NCBI GenBank assembly: GCA_002404605.1
Contig: DHKA01000033.1
Location: 1 to 21,768, forward strand
Origin: Clostridiales bacterium UBA4706
GTDB taxonomy: Bacteria > Bacillota > Clostridia > Oscillospirales > Oscillospiraceae
Direction of reading: 5' to 3'
Length of the DNA: 21,768 bases
The first letter of the stretch is position 1, and every line of letters starts with the position of its first letter. Of the stretch, positions 7,104-13,682 are shown piece after piece. Position numbers and translations under genes: made by a program. The notes beneath the pieces were generated by a model. It ran no database searches. It had not been told where the DNA came from and saw only the letters and a list, made by a program, of their open reading frames with translations.

Positions 7104-8528
7104 TTACTCCGTGATCTCGCCAAAGAGCGCAAACGTGTTGCTCGAAACGATGCGGGCGTTGGCCCACGAGCCGATGAGCGATTCGTCCCCGTGCAGATGC
7201 ACGAGCCGTCCCCCGGCGGTGCGCGCCGAGAGCGTGTAGTCGCCGTTTTTCGCCGTGCCGTCGATGAGCACGCGGAAGGTCTTTCCCTCCTGCGCGCGGT
7301 GCAGCTCGGCGGAGACGCGCCCCGCGCTCTCCACGAGCCGGTCGAACCGGTTCTGAATGACGGAGCGCGGCGTATCGTCCTCGATCTTCGCCGCCGGGGT
7401 CCCCGGACGGCGGGAATAGATGAACGTGAACATCGAATCAAAGCGCACCTTTTCCGTGAGCGCGAGCGTATCGAGGAAGTCCTCCTCCGTCTCGCCCGGG
7501 AAGCCGACGATCACGTCGGTCGTGAGGACGAGGTTCGGGATGTATTTCCGCGCAAGATCGACCTGCGCGAGATACTTTTCCGCCGTATAGCCGCGGTTCA
7601 TGGCGCGCAGGATCCTGTCGCTGCCGGACTGCACGGGCAGGTGGATGTGCGGCGCGCACTTTTCGCACTCGGCCATGGCCGCGAAAAGGCGCTCGGTCGC
7701 GTCCTTGGGGTGGCTCGTCATAAACCGGATGCGGAAATCGCCCGGAATGGCGTTGACCTTGCGCAGGAGCTCCGCGAAATCGACATCCTCGTCCAGCCCC
7801 CGGCCATAGGAGTTCACATTCTGGCCGAGGAGCGTAATGTCCTTATACCCAGCAGCGACAAGGCTCTCCGCCTCGCGCACGACGTCCTCGCTCCGGCGGG
7901 AGCGTTCGCGCCCGCGCACGTAGGGGACGATGCAGTACGAACAGAAGTTGTTGCACCCGTTCATAATGGAGAGCCACGCCTTCACGCTGCCGTCCCGCTC
8001 GCGGGGGAGGCCTTCGGCAATGGACTCGGTGCTCTCGGCGTCGAACACGCGGCCCTTCGCGCCGGAGAGACCGTGGACCTGCAGCGTCCGCTCAAAAAGC
8101 TCCGGGAAGCGCCAGAGCTCGTGCGGGCCGAAGCAGAGATCGACCATCCGGTACGACTTTTTCACCTGCTCGCGGATCTCCTCGCTCTGCGCCATGCAGC
8201 CGCAGAGGATGACGATGCGCTCGGGGTGGACGCGCTTTAAATGCGTGAGCGCGCCGACGTTGCCGAACACGCGCATCGTCGCGTGCTCGCGCACGGCGCA
8301 GGTGTTCACGGCGATGACGTCCGCCTTGTCCTCGTCGTCGGTCATCGTATAGCCCATGCTGCGGAGATACCCGCGCAGCACCTCGCTGTCGGACTCATTC
8401 TGCTGGCAGCCGTAGGTGTCCACCATGGCAAAGCGCTCGCCGCCGCCGAGAGCGGAGCGGACGCGCGCGCATATCTCTTTCTGCCGTTCGATCTCCTGCG
8501 CGGAGACCTCGGTTCTCTCATAGGGCAT
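7104..8528 (-). CDS. miaB: tRNA-2-methylthio-N6-dimethylallyladenosine synthase MiaB
   Basis: MiaB is a radical-SAM enzyme that adds a methylthio group to prenylated A37 of tRNAs reading codons that start with U; the prenyl group is placed by MiaA, also in this window. The protein is 474 residues. The N-terminal domain holds the auxiliary cluster cysteines Cys41 (DTYGCQQNESD), Cys77 (VNTCAVRE) and Cys111 (LCGCMAQ). The radical-SAM motif CNNFCSYC gives Cys192, Cys196 and Cys199, followed by VPYVRGRERSR. A TRAM-like RNA-binding domain ends the protein (GKTFRVLIDG to GSWANARIV). The start is ATG at 8528 with AAAGGA eight to nine bases upstream. The frame runs to 8903, but the extra part reads through a repeat element and into mutL, so it is rejected. 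It heads the miaB-mutS-DUF4097 operon. Confidence 0.97.
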   Translation of the reverse strand: MPYERTEVSAQEIERQKEICARVRSALGGGERFAMVDTYGCQQNESDSEVLRGYLRSMGYTMTDDEDKADVIAVNTCAVREHATMRVFGNVGALTHLKRVHPERIVILCGCMAQSEEIREQVKKSYRMVDLCFGPHELWRFPELFERTLQVHGLSGAKGRVFDAESTESIAEGLPRERDGSVKAWLSIMNGCNNFCSYCIVPYVRGRERSRRSEDVVREAESLVAAGYKDITLLGQNVNSYGRGLDEDVDFAELLRKVNAIPGDFRIRFMTSHPKDATERLFAAMAECEKCAPHIHLPVQSGSDRILRAMNRGYTAEKYLAQVDLARKYIPNLVLTTDVIVGFPGETEEDFLDTLALTEKVRFDSMFTFIYSRRPGTPAAKIEDDTPRSVIQNRFDRLVESAGRVSAELHRAQEGKTFRVLIDGTAKNGDYTLSARTAGGRLVHLHGDESLIGSWANARIVSSNTFALFGEITE

Positions 8529-8561
8529 AAATTTGTTTCCTTTCCGTGTATCCTTGTGAGC

Positions 8562-8668
8562 GGCCCCTTGTGCAAGGAGGCTGACCGGGGGATTGTAGCC
8601 TTCGGAAAACGACAATCCCTCCGTCACGGCGCTGCGCGCCGTGCCACCTCCCTTTACACAAGGGAGGC
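8562..8668. repeat. Structured dispersed repeat, copy A (MITE-like)
   Basis: This ~107-base palindromic element lies in the miaB-mutL gap and would form part of the miaB 5' leader. Its pieces are CCTTGTGCAAGG (left hairpin), GGGATTGT pairing with ACAATCCC across a short spacer, CACGGCGC/GCGCCGTG (8625-8632 with 8636-8643), and CCTCCC..GGGAGG around TTTACACAA (right hairpin). It matches copy B at 11069-11179 at the right end exactly (CTCCCTTTACACAAGGGAG) and in the ACAATCCCTC core. It has no open frame of its own. Frames crossing it give the peptide SLPCVKGG, a familiar artefact of such repeats. Confidence 0.85.
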
Positions 8669-8688
8669 TTTTCTTCCGATAATAGAGT

Positions 8689-8717
8689 ATTTTAACATTT
8701 TGCTCTGGATTCCGCAA
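8689..8717 (-). promoter_or_regulatory. Candidate promoter of the miaB operon
   Basis: On the minus strand, TTGCGG (8717-8712) and TAAAAT (8694-8689) are 17 bases apart, matching consensus at 3/6 and 5/6 positions. A start near 8682 would give a leader of about 155 bases that contains repeat copy A. It overlaps the candidate mutL promoter on the other strand. The match is moderate. Confidence 0.35.
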
Positions 8718-8734
8718 CGGCTTTGCTTTATAAT
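8706..8734 (+). promoter_or_regulatory. Candidate promoter of mutL
   Basis: A perfect TATAAT lies at 8729-8734, with a weak TGGATT (8706-8711) 17 bases upstream. The expected start near 8741 gives a leader of about 38 bases carrying the TGGAGG ribosome site (8763-8768). The strong -10 makes this the best candidate in the gap. Confidence 0.55.
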
Positions 8735-8778
8735 CAGAATGAAATATTATCGATTCCCGTTCTGGAGGTACATATATC

Positions 8779-10782
8779 ATGCCGGTCATCCACGTCCTTT
8801 CGCCGCACGTCGCCGATCTCATTGCCGCAGGCGAAGTCGTCGAGCGCCCCGCCTCGGCGGTCAAGGAGCTTTTGGAAAACGCGGTGGACGCCGGGGCGCG
8901 CACCGTTGTGCTGGAGCTCCGCGCCGGAGGGCGGGACTATATCCGCGTCACGGACGACGGCATCGGCATGGCGCCGGAGGACGCGGGCGTGTGCTTCCTG
9001 CGTCACGCGACGAGCAAGCTCTCCGATGAGCGCGGGCTGGAGGCCATCGGCACACTCGGCTTCCGCGGCGAAGCTCTTGCGGCGATCAGCGCCGTTTCGC
9101 GCATCACGCTCACGACGCGGCGACGCGGCGCTGCCATGGGCGTACGCATGGAGGTGGAGGCCGGGGAGATCGTCTCCATGGAGGAGACCGGCTGTCCGGA
9201 GGGCACGACGATCACCGTGCGCGATCTTTTCTACAACACCCCCGCGCGGCAGAAGTTCCTCGGCTCGGACCGGAGCGAGGGCGCGGCATGCGTGCAGAGC
9301 GCGCTGCGCACGGCGCTCGGCCGTCCGGACGTGAGCTTCCGCTGTCTGCGCGACGGGCAGGAGGAATTTTTCTCCCCCGGCGACGGCACGGCGAAGAGCG
9401 CCGTATACGCGCTGCTCGGGCGCGACGCCGCGGCGGGGCTGCTGCCGGTGGAGACCGAAAGCGACGGCGTTGGGGTAAAGGGCTTCGTCTCCGCGCCCGG
9501 CTACTGCCGCGGCAACCGCGGCGCGCAGTATTTCTTCTGCAACGGCCGCCCCATCCGCTCGCGCGCTCTGCAGGCCGCGCTCGAGCAGGCATACAAAAAT
9601 ACCGCCATGGTCGGCAAGTTCCCCGGGTGCGTGCTCTATATCACGCTGCCCAACGGTCTTGTGGACGTGAACGTCCATCCGACGAAGGCGGAAGTCAAAT
9701 TTGCAAAAGAAAAACCCGTCTTTGACGGCGTTTATTACGGCACGCTCGCCGCGCTCGGCCAGAAGAGCGCGCCGCAGACGATGTCCAACGCGCCCCTCGC
9801 TCCGGAGGGAAAGAACGCCGCGCCCGCTTCTTCCCCGGCCCGTCCCGCGCCGGCCGCCGCGAACGCGCCGCGCAAGGACTTCTTCCGCACGATGGACGCG
9901 GACAGGTTCCGGCAGACATATTCCGCCGCGCCCGCCCGTCCGTCGGGTGCTTCCGGCGTGCGAGACAGCGCGCCCTACCGCGCCGCTTCTCCCGCTGCGC
10001 CGAAGCCGGTCTCTCCCGCGCCGGTCTCCGTACCGGTGCGCACCTATACGCCGGACATTCCGTCCGTGAGCGCGCCGCGCTCCCCCATCCCCGCGCCGGA
10101 AGCGCCGGTCTCCCCGGCTGTCCCCGCCGCGCCGCTCGAAAAGGACATCCCCGCCCCGGAGACGGCCGCGGAGTCCGTGCCGGAGCAGACGGTGCTGGAC
10201 GAAGCCTTCCGCGCCGAGCCCGTGCGCTACATCGGCGAGGCGCTGAACGTTTACATTCTGCTCGAGCAGGGCAACAAGCTCCTGCTCATCGACAAGCACG
10301 CCGCGCACGAGCGCATCCTCTTTGACAAAATGCGTCTGAACGAAAAACCGCTCATGCCGCAGGAGCTTCTGGAGCCCCAGCCGTTCAACACCGATCCGGA
10401 CGGCGCGGCGCTTCTCGAGGCGAATGCCGCGCTCCTTGCGCGGCTCGGCTTTGAGCTGGACGCATTCGGCGATACCGCGTTCCTCATCCGCGCCGTACCC
10501 GCGCAGCTCGACGCCGCCTCCGCTGTGCCGCTGCTCGAAGAGCTGCTGGAAAAGCTGCGGGAGGGCCGGTCGCTCTCGACCTCCGACGTATGGGAGCGTC
10601 TCGCCGCGACGGTCGCGTGCAAGGCCGCGATCAAGGGCGGCTGGGTCACGGAGCGGGAGGAGCTTTTGGCTCTCGCGGAAAAGGTGCTCGCCGGAGAGGT
10701 GACGCACTGTCCGCACGGCCGCCCGGTGATGACGGTATTCACCCGCGCCGAGCTGGACAAGCGCTTCGGAAGGATCATCTGA
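8779..10782 (+). CDS. mutL: DNA mismatch repair endonuclease MutL
   Basis: MutL couples mismatch recognition by MutS to strand removal. The 667-residue protein starts with the GHKL ATPase: IAAGEVVERPASAVKELLEN (Glu30, Asn34), DDGIGM (59-64), RHATSKL and TLGFRGEAL. A Pro/Ala-rich linker of roughly 145 residues (about 332-478) follows. The C-terminal domain has DKHAAHERILFD (505-516), ACKAAIKGG (Cys614) and CPHGRP (644-649). These are the metal-site motifs of MutL proteins that nick DNA themselves, as expected in bacteria without MutH. The usual Gln in DQHA is Lys and the last acidic residue is Asp rather than Glu. The ATG has GGAGG ten bases upstream. The MATE remnant begins one base after the stop. 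Confidence 0.97.
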   Translation: MPVIHVLSPHVADLIAAGEVVERPASAVKELLENAVDAGARTVVLELRAGGRDYIRVTDDGIGMAPEDAGVCFLRHATSKLSDERGLEAIGTLGFRGEALAAISAVSRITLTTRRRGAAMGVRMEVEAGEIVSMEETGCPEGTTITVRDLFYNTPARQKFLGSDRSEGAACVQSALRTALGRPDVSFRCLRDGQEEFFSPGDGTAKSAVYALLGRDAAAGLLPVETESDGVGVKGFVSAPGYCRGNRGAQYFFCNGRPIRSRALQAALEQAYKNTAMVGKFPGCVLYITLPNGLVDVNVHPTKAEVKFAKEKPVFDGVYYGTLAALGQKSAPQTMSNAPLAPEGKNAAPASSPARPAPAAANAPRKDFFRTMDADRFRQTYSAAPARPSGASGVRDSAPYRAASPAAPKPVSPAPVSVPVRTYTPDIPSVSAPRSPIPAPEAPVSPAVPAAPLEKDIPAPETAAESVPEQTVLDEAFRAEPVRYIGEALNVYILLEQGNKLLLIDKHAAHERILFDKMRLNEKPLMPQELLEPQPFNTDPDGAALLEANAALLARLGFELDAFGDTAFLIRAVPAQLDAASAVPLLEELLEKLREGRSLSTSDVWERLAATVACKAAIKGGWVTEREELLALAEKVLAGEVTHCPHGRPVMTVFTRAELDKRFGRII

Positions 10783-10783
10783 C

Positions 10784-11065
10784 ATGTACCGCGATCTGAC
10801 GCGCGGGAGCATTCTCCGCTCGCTCCTTCTCTTCGCGCTGCCGATGCTCGCCGGGGACATTCTCCAGCAGCTCTACAACATTGCCGACACGCTCATCGTT
10901 TCGCGCGCCATCGGGCGCGACGCGCTCGCGCATCTCACATCCGGGACGCTCGGCGTCGCCGGCATCCGGGCCGCCATCCCCATCGGGTGGGTGCTCGCGG
11001 ACGTCACCGGCGCCGTGTATTACTTCGGAAAGCGGAAGGCGCTGCTGCCGGAAATGGGGCAATAA
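10784..11065 (+). pseudogene. MATE-family transporter remnant with an internal in-frame deletion
   Basis: This 93-residue frame starts one base after the mutL stop, with GGAAGGA upstream, so it is likely translated with mutL. Residues 1-48 (DLTRGSILRSLLLFALPMLA, then GDILQQLYNIADTLIVSRAI) match the first transmembrane region of MATE multidrug/sodium antiporters, where ILQQLYN..D..IVGR is typical. Residues from about 59 on (GIRAAIPIGWVLADVTGAVY then YFGKRKALLPE) match the last helix and the usual basic end. A normal MATE protein has about 450 residues and twelve helices, so some 350 residues appear to have been removed at the junction near ALAHLTSGTLG without breaking the frame. It cannot work as a transporter. 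It may be a decaying gene or, less likely, a retained small membrane protein. Repeat copy B begins three bases after its stop. Confidence 0.75.
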
Positions 11066-11068
11066 AAA

Positions 11069-11179
11069 GCCTCCCCTGTGTAAGAGGAGGTAGCAAAAAC
11101 GAAGTTTTTGACGGAGGGGTTGTCAAAACAATCCCTCAGTCAGCCTTACGGCTGACAGCTCCCTTTACACAAGGGAGCC
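11069..11179. repeat. Structured dispersed repeat, copy B (MITE-like)
   Basis: This ~111-base element follows the MATE remnant. It can fold into a row of hairpins: CCTCC/GGAGG at the left, CAAAAACGAAGTTTTTG, GGAGGGGTTGT with ACAATCCCTC, GTCAGCC/GGCTGAC, and GCTCCC/GGGAGC around TTTACACAA at the right. The left and right ends are also complementary to each other (CCTGTGTAA with TTTACACAAGG). The right hairpin and the ACAATCCCTC core match copy A at 8562. Between the copies the outer base pair of the right hairpin changes from C-G to G-C, and the fourth hairpin is replaced by a different but still fully paired stem. Confidence 0.85.
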
Positions 11180-11210
11180 AAAGAAAACGTCGAAAAATCA
11201 CGCTGCACCC

Positions 11211-11235
11211 GTAGGGGCGGGGCTCTGCTCCGCCC
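11211..11235. repeat. Short GC hairpin, possible dispersed repeat or weak degV terminator
   Basis: GTAGGGGCGG (11211-11220) and CCGCCC (11230-11235) form a GC-rich hairpin. On the minus strand it lies 27 bases after the degV stop and is followed at a distance by ATTTTT (11195-11200). It may help end degV transcription. The leading GTAGGGGCGG is a phrase I associate with dispersed repeats in this group; only one copy is in the window. Confidence 0.4.
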
Positions 11236-11261
11236 ATCTGTCGGGCACAGGCATTGGAATT

Positions 11262-12113
11262 TTACGTATTATAATAGAGTATCCCAAGGCACCCCGGACC
11301 GCAGTGGCCGGAGATGGTGCTGCCGGCGAGCGTGTGATGGATCTCTTCAAACCCGCCGTACTCGCGCAGGAGCTTATCGACATTCTCCACGATCTCCATA
11401 TCCACGCCGGAGTCGGTGATGAAAACGCGCTTCGTATCCAGATCGTCGTGATCCTTGATGCGGTCGGTCACATAGTTTTCGATCGCCTTGGCGAGCGTGC
11501 CGCGGTATTTCTTCGCAACGCTCATCTTGCCCTCGTGCACTTCGATGCAGGGCTTGAGCTTCAAAAGATTCGCGCCCAGCGCCGCGACGGTCGAGCACCG
11601 GCCGCCCTTGCGCAGGTATTCGAGCGTATCGATCACGAAGCTGACATTCAGCTTCTCCCGGCGCTCGTCAAGGATCGCCTTGATCTCCTCGCCGGACTTG
11701 CCCTCGCGGGCGAGCAGCGCGCCGTCGATCACAAGATGGCCGATGCCGGTGGAGAGATTGCGCGAATCGACCACGAACACACGCCCCGGAAATTCCCGTG
11801 CGGCGTCGCAGGCGTTCTGGAAGCACGCGGACATATCCGAGGAGATCGTGAAATGCACGATCTGGTCGTGGGTCCGGAGCTCCTCGCCGAAGAAATCGAG
11901 ATAGTCGGCAATGGACACCGCCGCCGTGCCACAGAGCTTTCCCGTGCGGCCTGTGTACGCGAAAATATCCTCGCGCGTGCACTCGATCCCGTCGCGCAGC
12001 GCACGGTCGTCCATGAGGATATAGAGCGGCGTGATCTTTACATCGTACTGCTCGATCAGCCCGCTCGCAAGATCGCAGGTGCTGTCGGCGGAAATACGGA
12101 TCTTCATTGGCAT
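11262..12113 (-). CDS. DegV family protein (FakB-like fatty-acid-binding)
   Basis: This 283-residue cytosolic protein has the full DegV pattern: SADSTCDL near the start (8-15), TISSDMSACFQNA, VVDSRNLSTGIGHLV, YLRKGGRCS and HCGPGCLGILYY at the end. DegV/FakB proteins bind a single fatty acid and present it to the kinase FakA for phosphorylation and entry into phospholipid synthesis. Which fatty acid this one prefers cannot be told from sequence. AAGGAG lies seven bases before ATG 12113; a second ATG two codons later is less well placed. It is transcribed alone from a good promoter at 12166-12194, divergent from miaA. No fakA is in the window. Its place between mutL and miaA interrupts a usually tight cluster. 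Confidence 0.93.
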   Translation of the reverse strand: MPMKIRISADSTCDLASGLIEQYDVKITPLYILMDDRALRDGIECTREDIFAYTGRTGKLCGTAAVSIADYLDFFGEELRTHDQIVHFTISSDMSACFQNACDAAREFPGRVFVVDSRNLSTGIGHLVIDGALLAREGKSGEEIKAILDERREKLNVSFVIDTLEYLRKGGRCSTVAALGANLLKLKPCIEVHEGKMSVAKKYRGTLAKAIENYVTDRIKDHDDLDTKRVFITDSGVDMEIVENVDKLLREYGGFEEIHHTLAGSTISGHCGPGCLGILYYNT

Positions 12114-12165
12114 TTATGGTCTCCTTTTCCGAAATAGTTCACATAGAGTTAACACGATGCTAAGG

Positions 12166-12194
12166 ATTATAGCAGAGGTGTAAATATTTGTCTA
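12166..12194 (-). promoter_or_regulatory. Strong predicted promoter of degV
   Basis: On the minus strand TAGACA (12194-12189) and TATAAT (12171-12166) are exactly 17 bases apart, matching the consensus at 5/6 and 6/6. The leader would be about 45 bases. The -35 box lies on the first codons of miaA, so transcription of the two genes may interfere. Confidence 0.7.
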
Positions 12195-13129
12195 TGAACA
12201 ATCGTACAGTCATTGTCATCACAGGACCCACGGCTTCGGGCAAAACGACGCTCGGCGCAAGTCTTGCGCTCGCGCTCGGCACCGAAGTCGTGAGCGCGGA
12301 CTCCATGCAGCTCTACCGCGGCATGGACATCGGCTCGGCCAAGCCCACGCGGGAAGAAATGCGCGGCGTGCCGCACCATATGATCGACGTGGCCGACCCC
12401 GGCGAGGACTACAGCGTCAGCCGCTGGGTCGAAAACGCGGCGGCGTGCTGCGATGCGCTGCTTGCCGGGGGGAAAACGCCCGTCATCGTCGGCGGAACGG
12501 GGCTTTATATCGAATCCCTCCTCTCCGGGCGGGATTTCTCTGCCGCGCCGGGCGACTCCGGCGTGCGAGAAGCACTCGGCGCGGAGTATGACGCGCTTGG
12601 CGGCGCGGCGTTCCGCGAAAAGCTGCGGCTGATCGATCCCGAGCGGGCGGAAAAGCTCGCGCCCGGCGATAAAAAGCGGCTCGTGCGCGCGATGGAGGTA
12701 TATACGCTCACCGGCGAGACGATCACCGCGCATGACGCTCGTACAAAAGCGCTCCCGCCGCGGTATGCTTCCCGCCGCTTTGCGCTCACGTGGAATGATC
12801 GGGAAACGCTCTACGCGCGCATCCGGCAGCGCGTAGATGAAATGGCCGCCGCGGGGCTTTTTGAAGAGGTCGAGCGTCTGCTCTCTGCCGGGCTTTCGGA
12901 TTCCTGCACCGCGATGCAGGCCATCGGCTACAAGGAGATCGCCGCGGCGATCCGGGGCGAGTGCTCGCCGGAGGACGCGATCGAGACCGTGAAGCGCGAA
13001 TCCTGCCGCTATGCCAAGCGCCAGCTCACCTGGCTGCGGCGCGACAGGGACCTCGTCTGGCTGCCGCGGGAGGACTACCCGGCGGAGGCTGACCTTCTCG
13101 CCGCCGTCCTTGACACAAAAACGCAATAG
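12188..13129 (+). CDS. miaA: tRNA dimethylallyltransferase MiaA
   Basis: MiaA transfers a dimethylallyl group to N6 of A37 in tRNAs reading U-starting codons, making the substrate of MiaB. The protein is 313 residues, normal for the family. It shows the P-loop GPTASGKTT (13-21), DSMQLYRGMDIGSAKP (38-53), GGTGLYIESLL from 102 and the C-terminal MQAIGYKE and RRYAKRQLTW-like segment (CRYAKRQLTWLRRD). The start is uncertain: GAGGTG (12175-12180) is seven bases before a TTG at 12188 and 13 before an ATG at 12194. Spacing favours the TTG, and the two products differ by two residues. A structured repeat separates it from hfq, its usual partner downstream. Confidence 0.96.
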   Translation: MSMNNRTVIVITGPTASGKTTLGASLALALGTEVVSADSMQLYRGMDIGSAKPTREEMRGVPHHMIDVADPGEDYSVSRWVENAAACCDALLAGGKTPVIVGGTGLYIESLLSGRDFSAAPGDSGVREALGAEYDALGGAAFREKLRLIDPERAEKLAPGDKKRLVRAMEVYTLTGETITAHDARTKALPPRYASRRFALTWNDRETLYARIRQRVDEMAAAGLFEEVERLLSAGLSDSCTAMQAIGYKEIAAAIRGECSPEDAIETVKRESCRYAKRQLTWLRRDRDLVWLPREDYPAEADLLAAVLDTKTQ

Positions 13130-13152
13130 CCCCCCTACATTCGTCCGAAAAA

Positions 13153-13323
13153 GCCTCGCAGAGTTTGCGCCCGCAGGCGCAAATAAATGGGATCATTTTC
13201 TCCGGCGGCGTGTACGTCGGAGAAAATACCGCTCGGCTCGCAAACGTGCGAGCGAAGCGAGTGCGCTGCGGCGAGCCGCTATCCCCTCAAACAAACCCCT
13301 CAACGGAGTGGGGTTTGTTTGAC
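13153..13323 (+). repeat. Structured ~172-base dispersed repeat, copy 1 (direct orientation)
   Basis: The element runs from GCCTCGCAGAG to TTTGTTTGAC, in the 313-base gap between miaA and hfq. It consists of hairpins: TTTGCGCC/GGCGCAAA, ATTTTCTCCG/CGGAGAAAAT, a CTCGCA..TGCGAG stem, and the terminal CAAACAAACCCC/GGGGTTTGTTTG stem. The same element occurs in reverse at 19776-19949. The rest of the gap (13324-13442) holds a TACAAT -10-like box at 13365-13370 without a good -35, and the hfq ribosome site AAAGGGAG at 13427-13434. Confidence 0.92.
13288..13321. terminator. Bidirectional terminator-like hairpin ending repeat copy 1
   Basis: CAAACAAACCCC (13288-13299) pairs perfectly with GGGGTTTGTTTG (13310-13321) around a ten-base loop. 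The GGGG-TTTGTTT side resembles a stem plus U-rich tail on both strands. On the plus strand it could end miaA transcription some 160 bases after the stop; that would give hfq its own promoter. Confidence 0.6.
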
Positions 13324-13442
13324 TTGAGCGACGCCCTTCGACCGGCTTTTCGTACCGCTCTCTTTACAATAAGGGAACACGCACCCGTGTGCGTGAATAC
13401 TTATCACAAAGCCGGAGACCCCGGCGAAAGGGAGCTTTTATC

Positions 13443-13676
13443 ATGCAAAAAACACAGAATCTGCAGGACCTTTTCCTCAACCAGACCCGCAAAGACAGAC
13501 AGAGCGTGACGCTCTTTCTCATGAACGGCTTTCAGATGCGCGGCATCGTGCGCGGCTTCGACAGCTTCACGGTCGTGCTGGAGACCGACGGAAAGCAGCA
13601 GCTCATCTACAAGCACGCGATCTCCACGCTCGTCCCGTCGCAGTCGGTCGATATGACCGGCGGCGCGAATACATAA
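13443..13676 (+). CDS. hfq: RNA chaperone Hfq
   Basis: Hfq forms a hexameric ring that binds small RNAs and mRNAs. The 77-residue protein has the whole Sm fold: NLQDLFLNQTRKDRQSVTLF (N-terminal helix and first strand), LMNGFQMRGIVRGFDSFTVV (Sm1, with the conserved Gly and FDSF), and KQQLIYKHAIST (Sm2 with the YKHA signature). The start is ATG 13443, preceded by AAAGGGAG at an eight-base gap. The frame is open from 13389 but those residues come from upstream non-coding sequence. The short C-terminal tail is usual in Firmicutes. An HlyD-like gene follows six bases later. Confidence 0.97.
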   Translation: MQKTQNLQDLFLNQTRKDRQSVTLFLMNGFQMRGIVRGFDSFTVVLETDGKQQLIYKHAISTLVPSQSVDMTGGANT

Positions 13677-13682
13677 GAGCGC

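Noticed and set aside
5923..7239. 438-codon plus-strand frame opposite mutS, and similar frames opposite miaB and mutL (7089-8240, 8734-10860)
   Set aside because: All are codon-bias shadows of clear genes with catalytic motifs; none has a suitable ribosome site or recognisable domain.
8529..8903. N-terminal extension of miaB by 125 codons
   Set aside because: It reads through repeat copy A and into the mutL coding region. A good ribosome site supports ATG 8528.
13165..13509. 114-codon frame across repeat copy 1, and the related 19647-19997 minus frame
   Set aside because: Both are translations of the same structured repeat (sharing CGEPLSPQTNPSTEWGLF) joined to unrelated flanks, so they are not genes.
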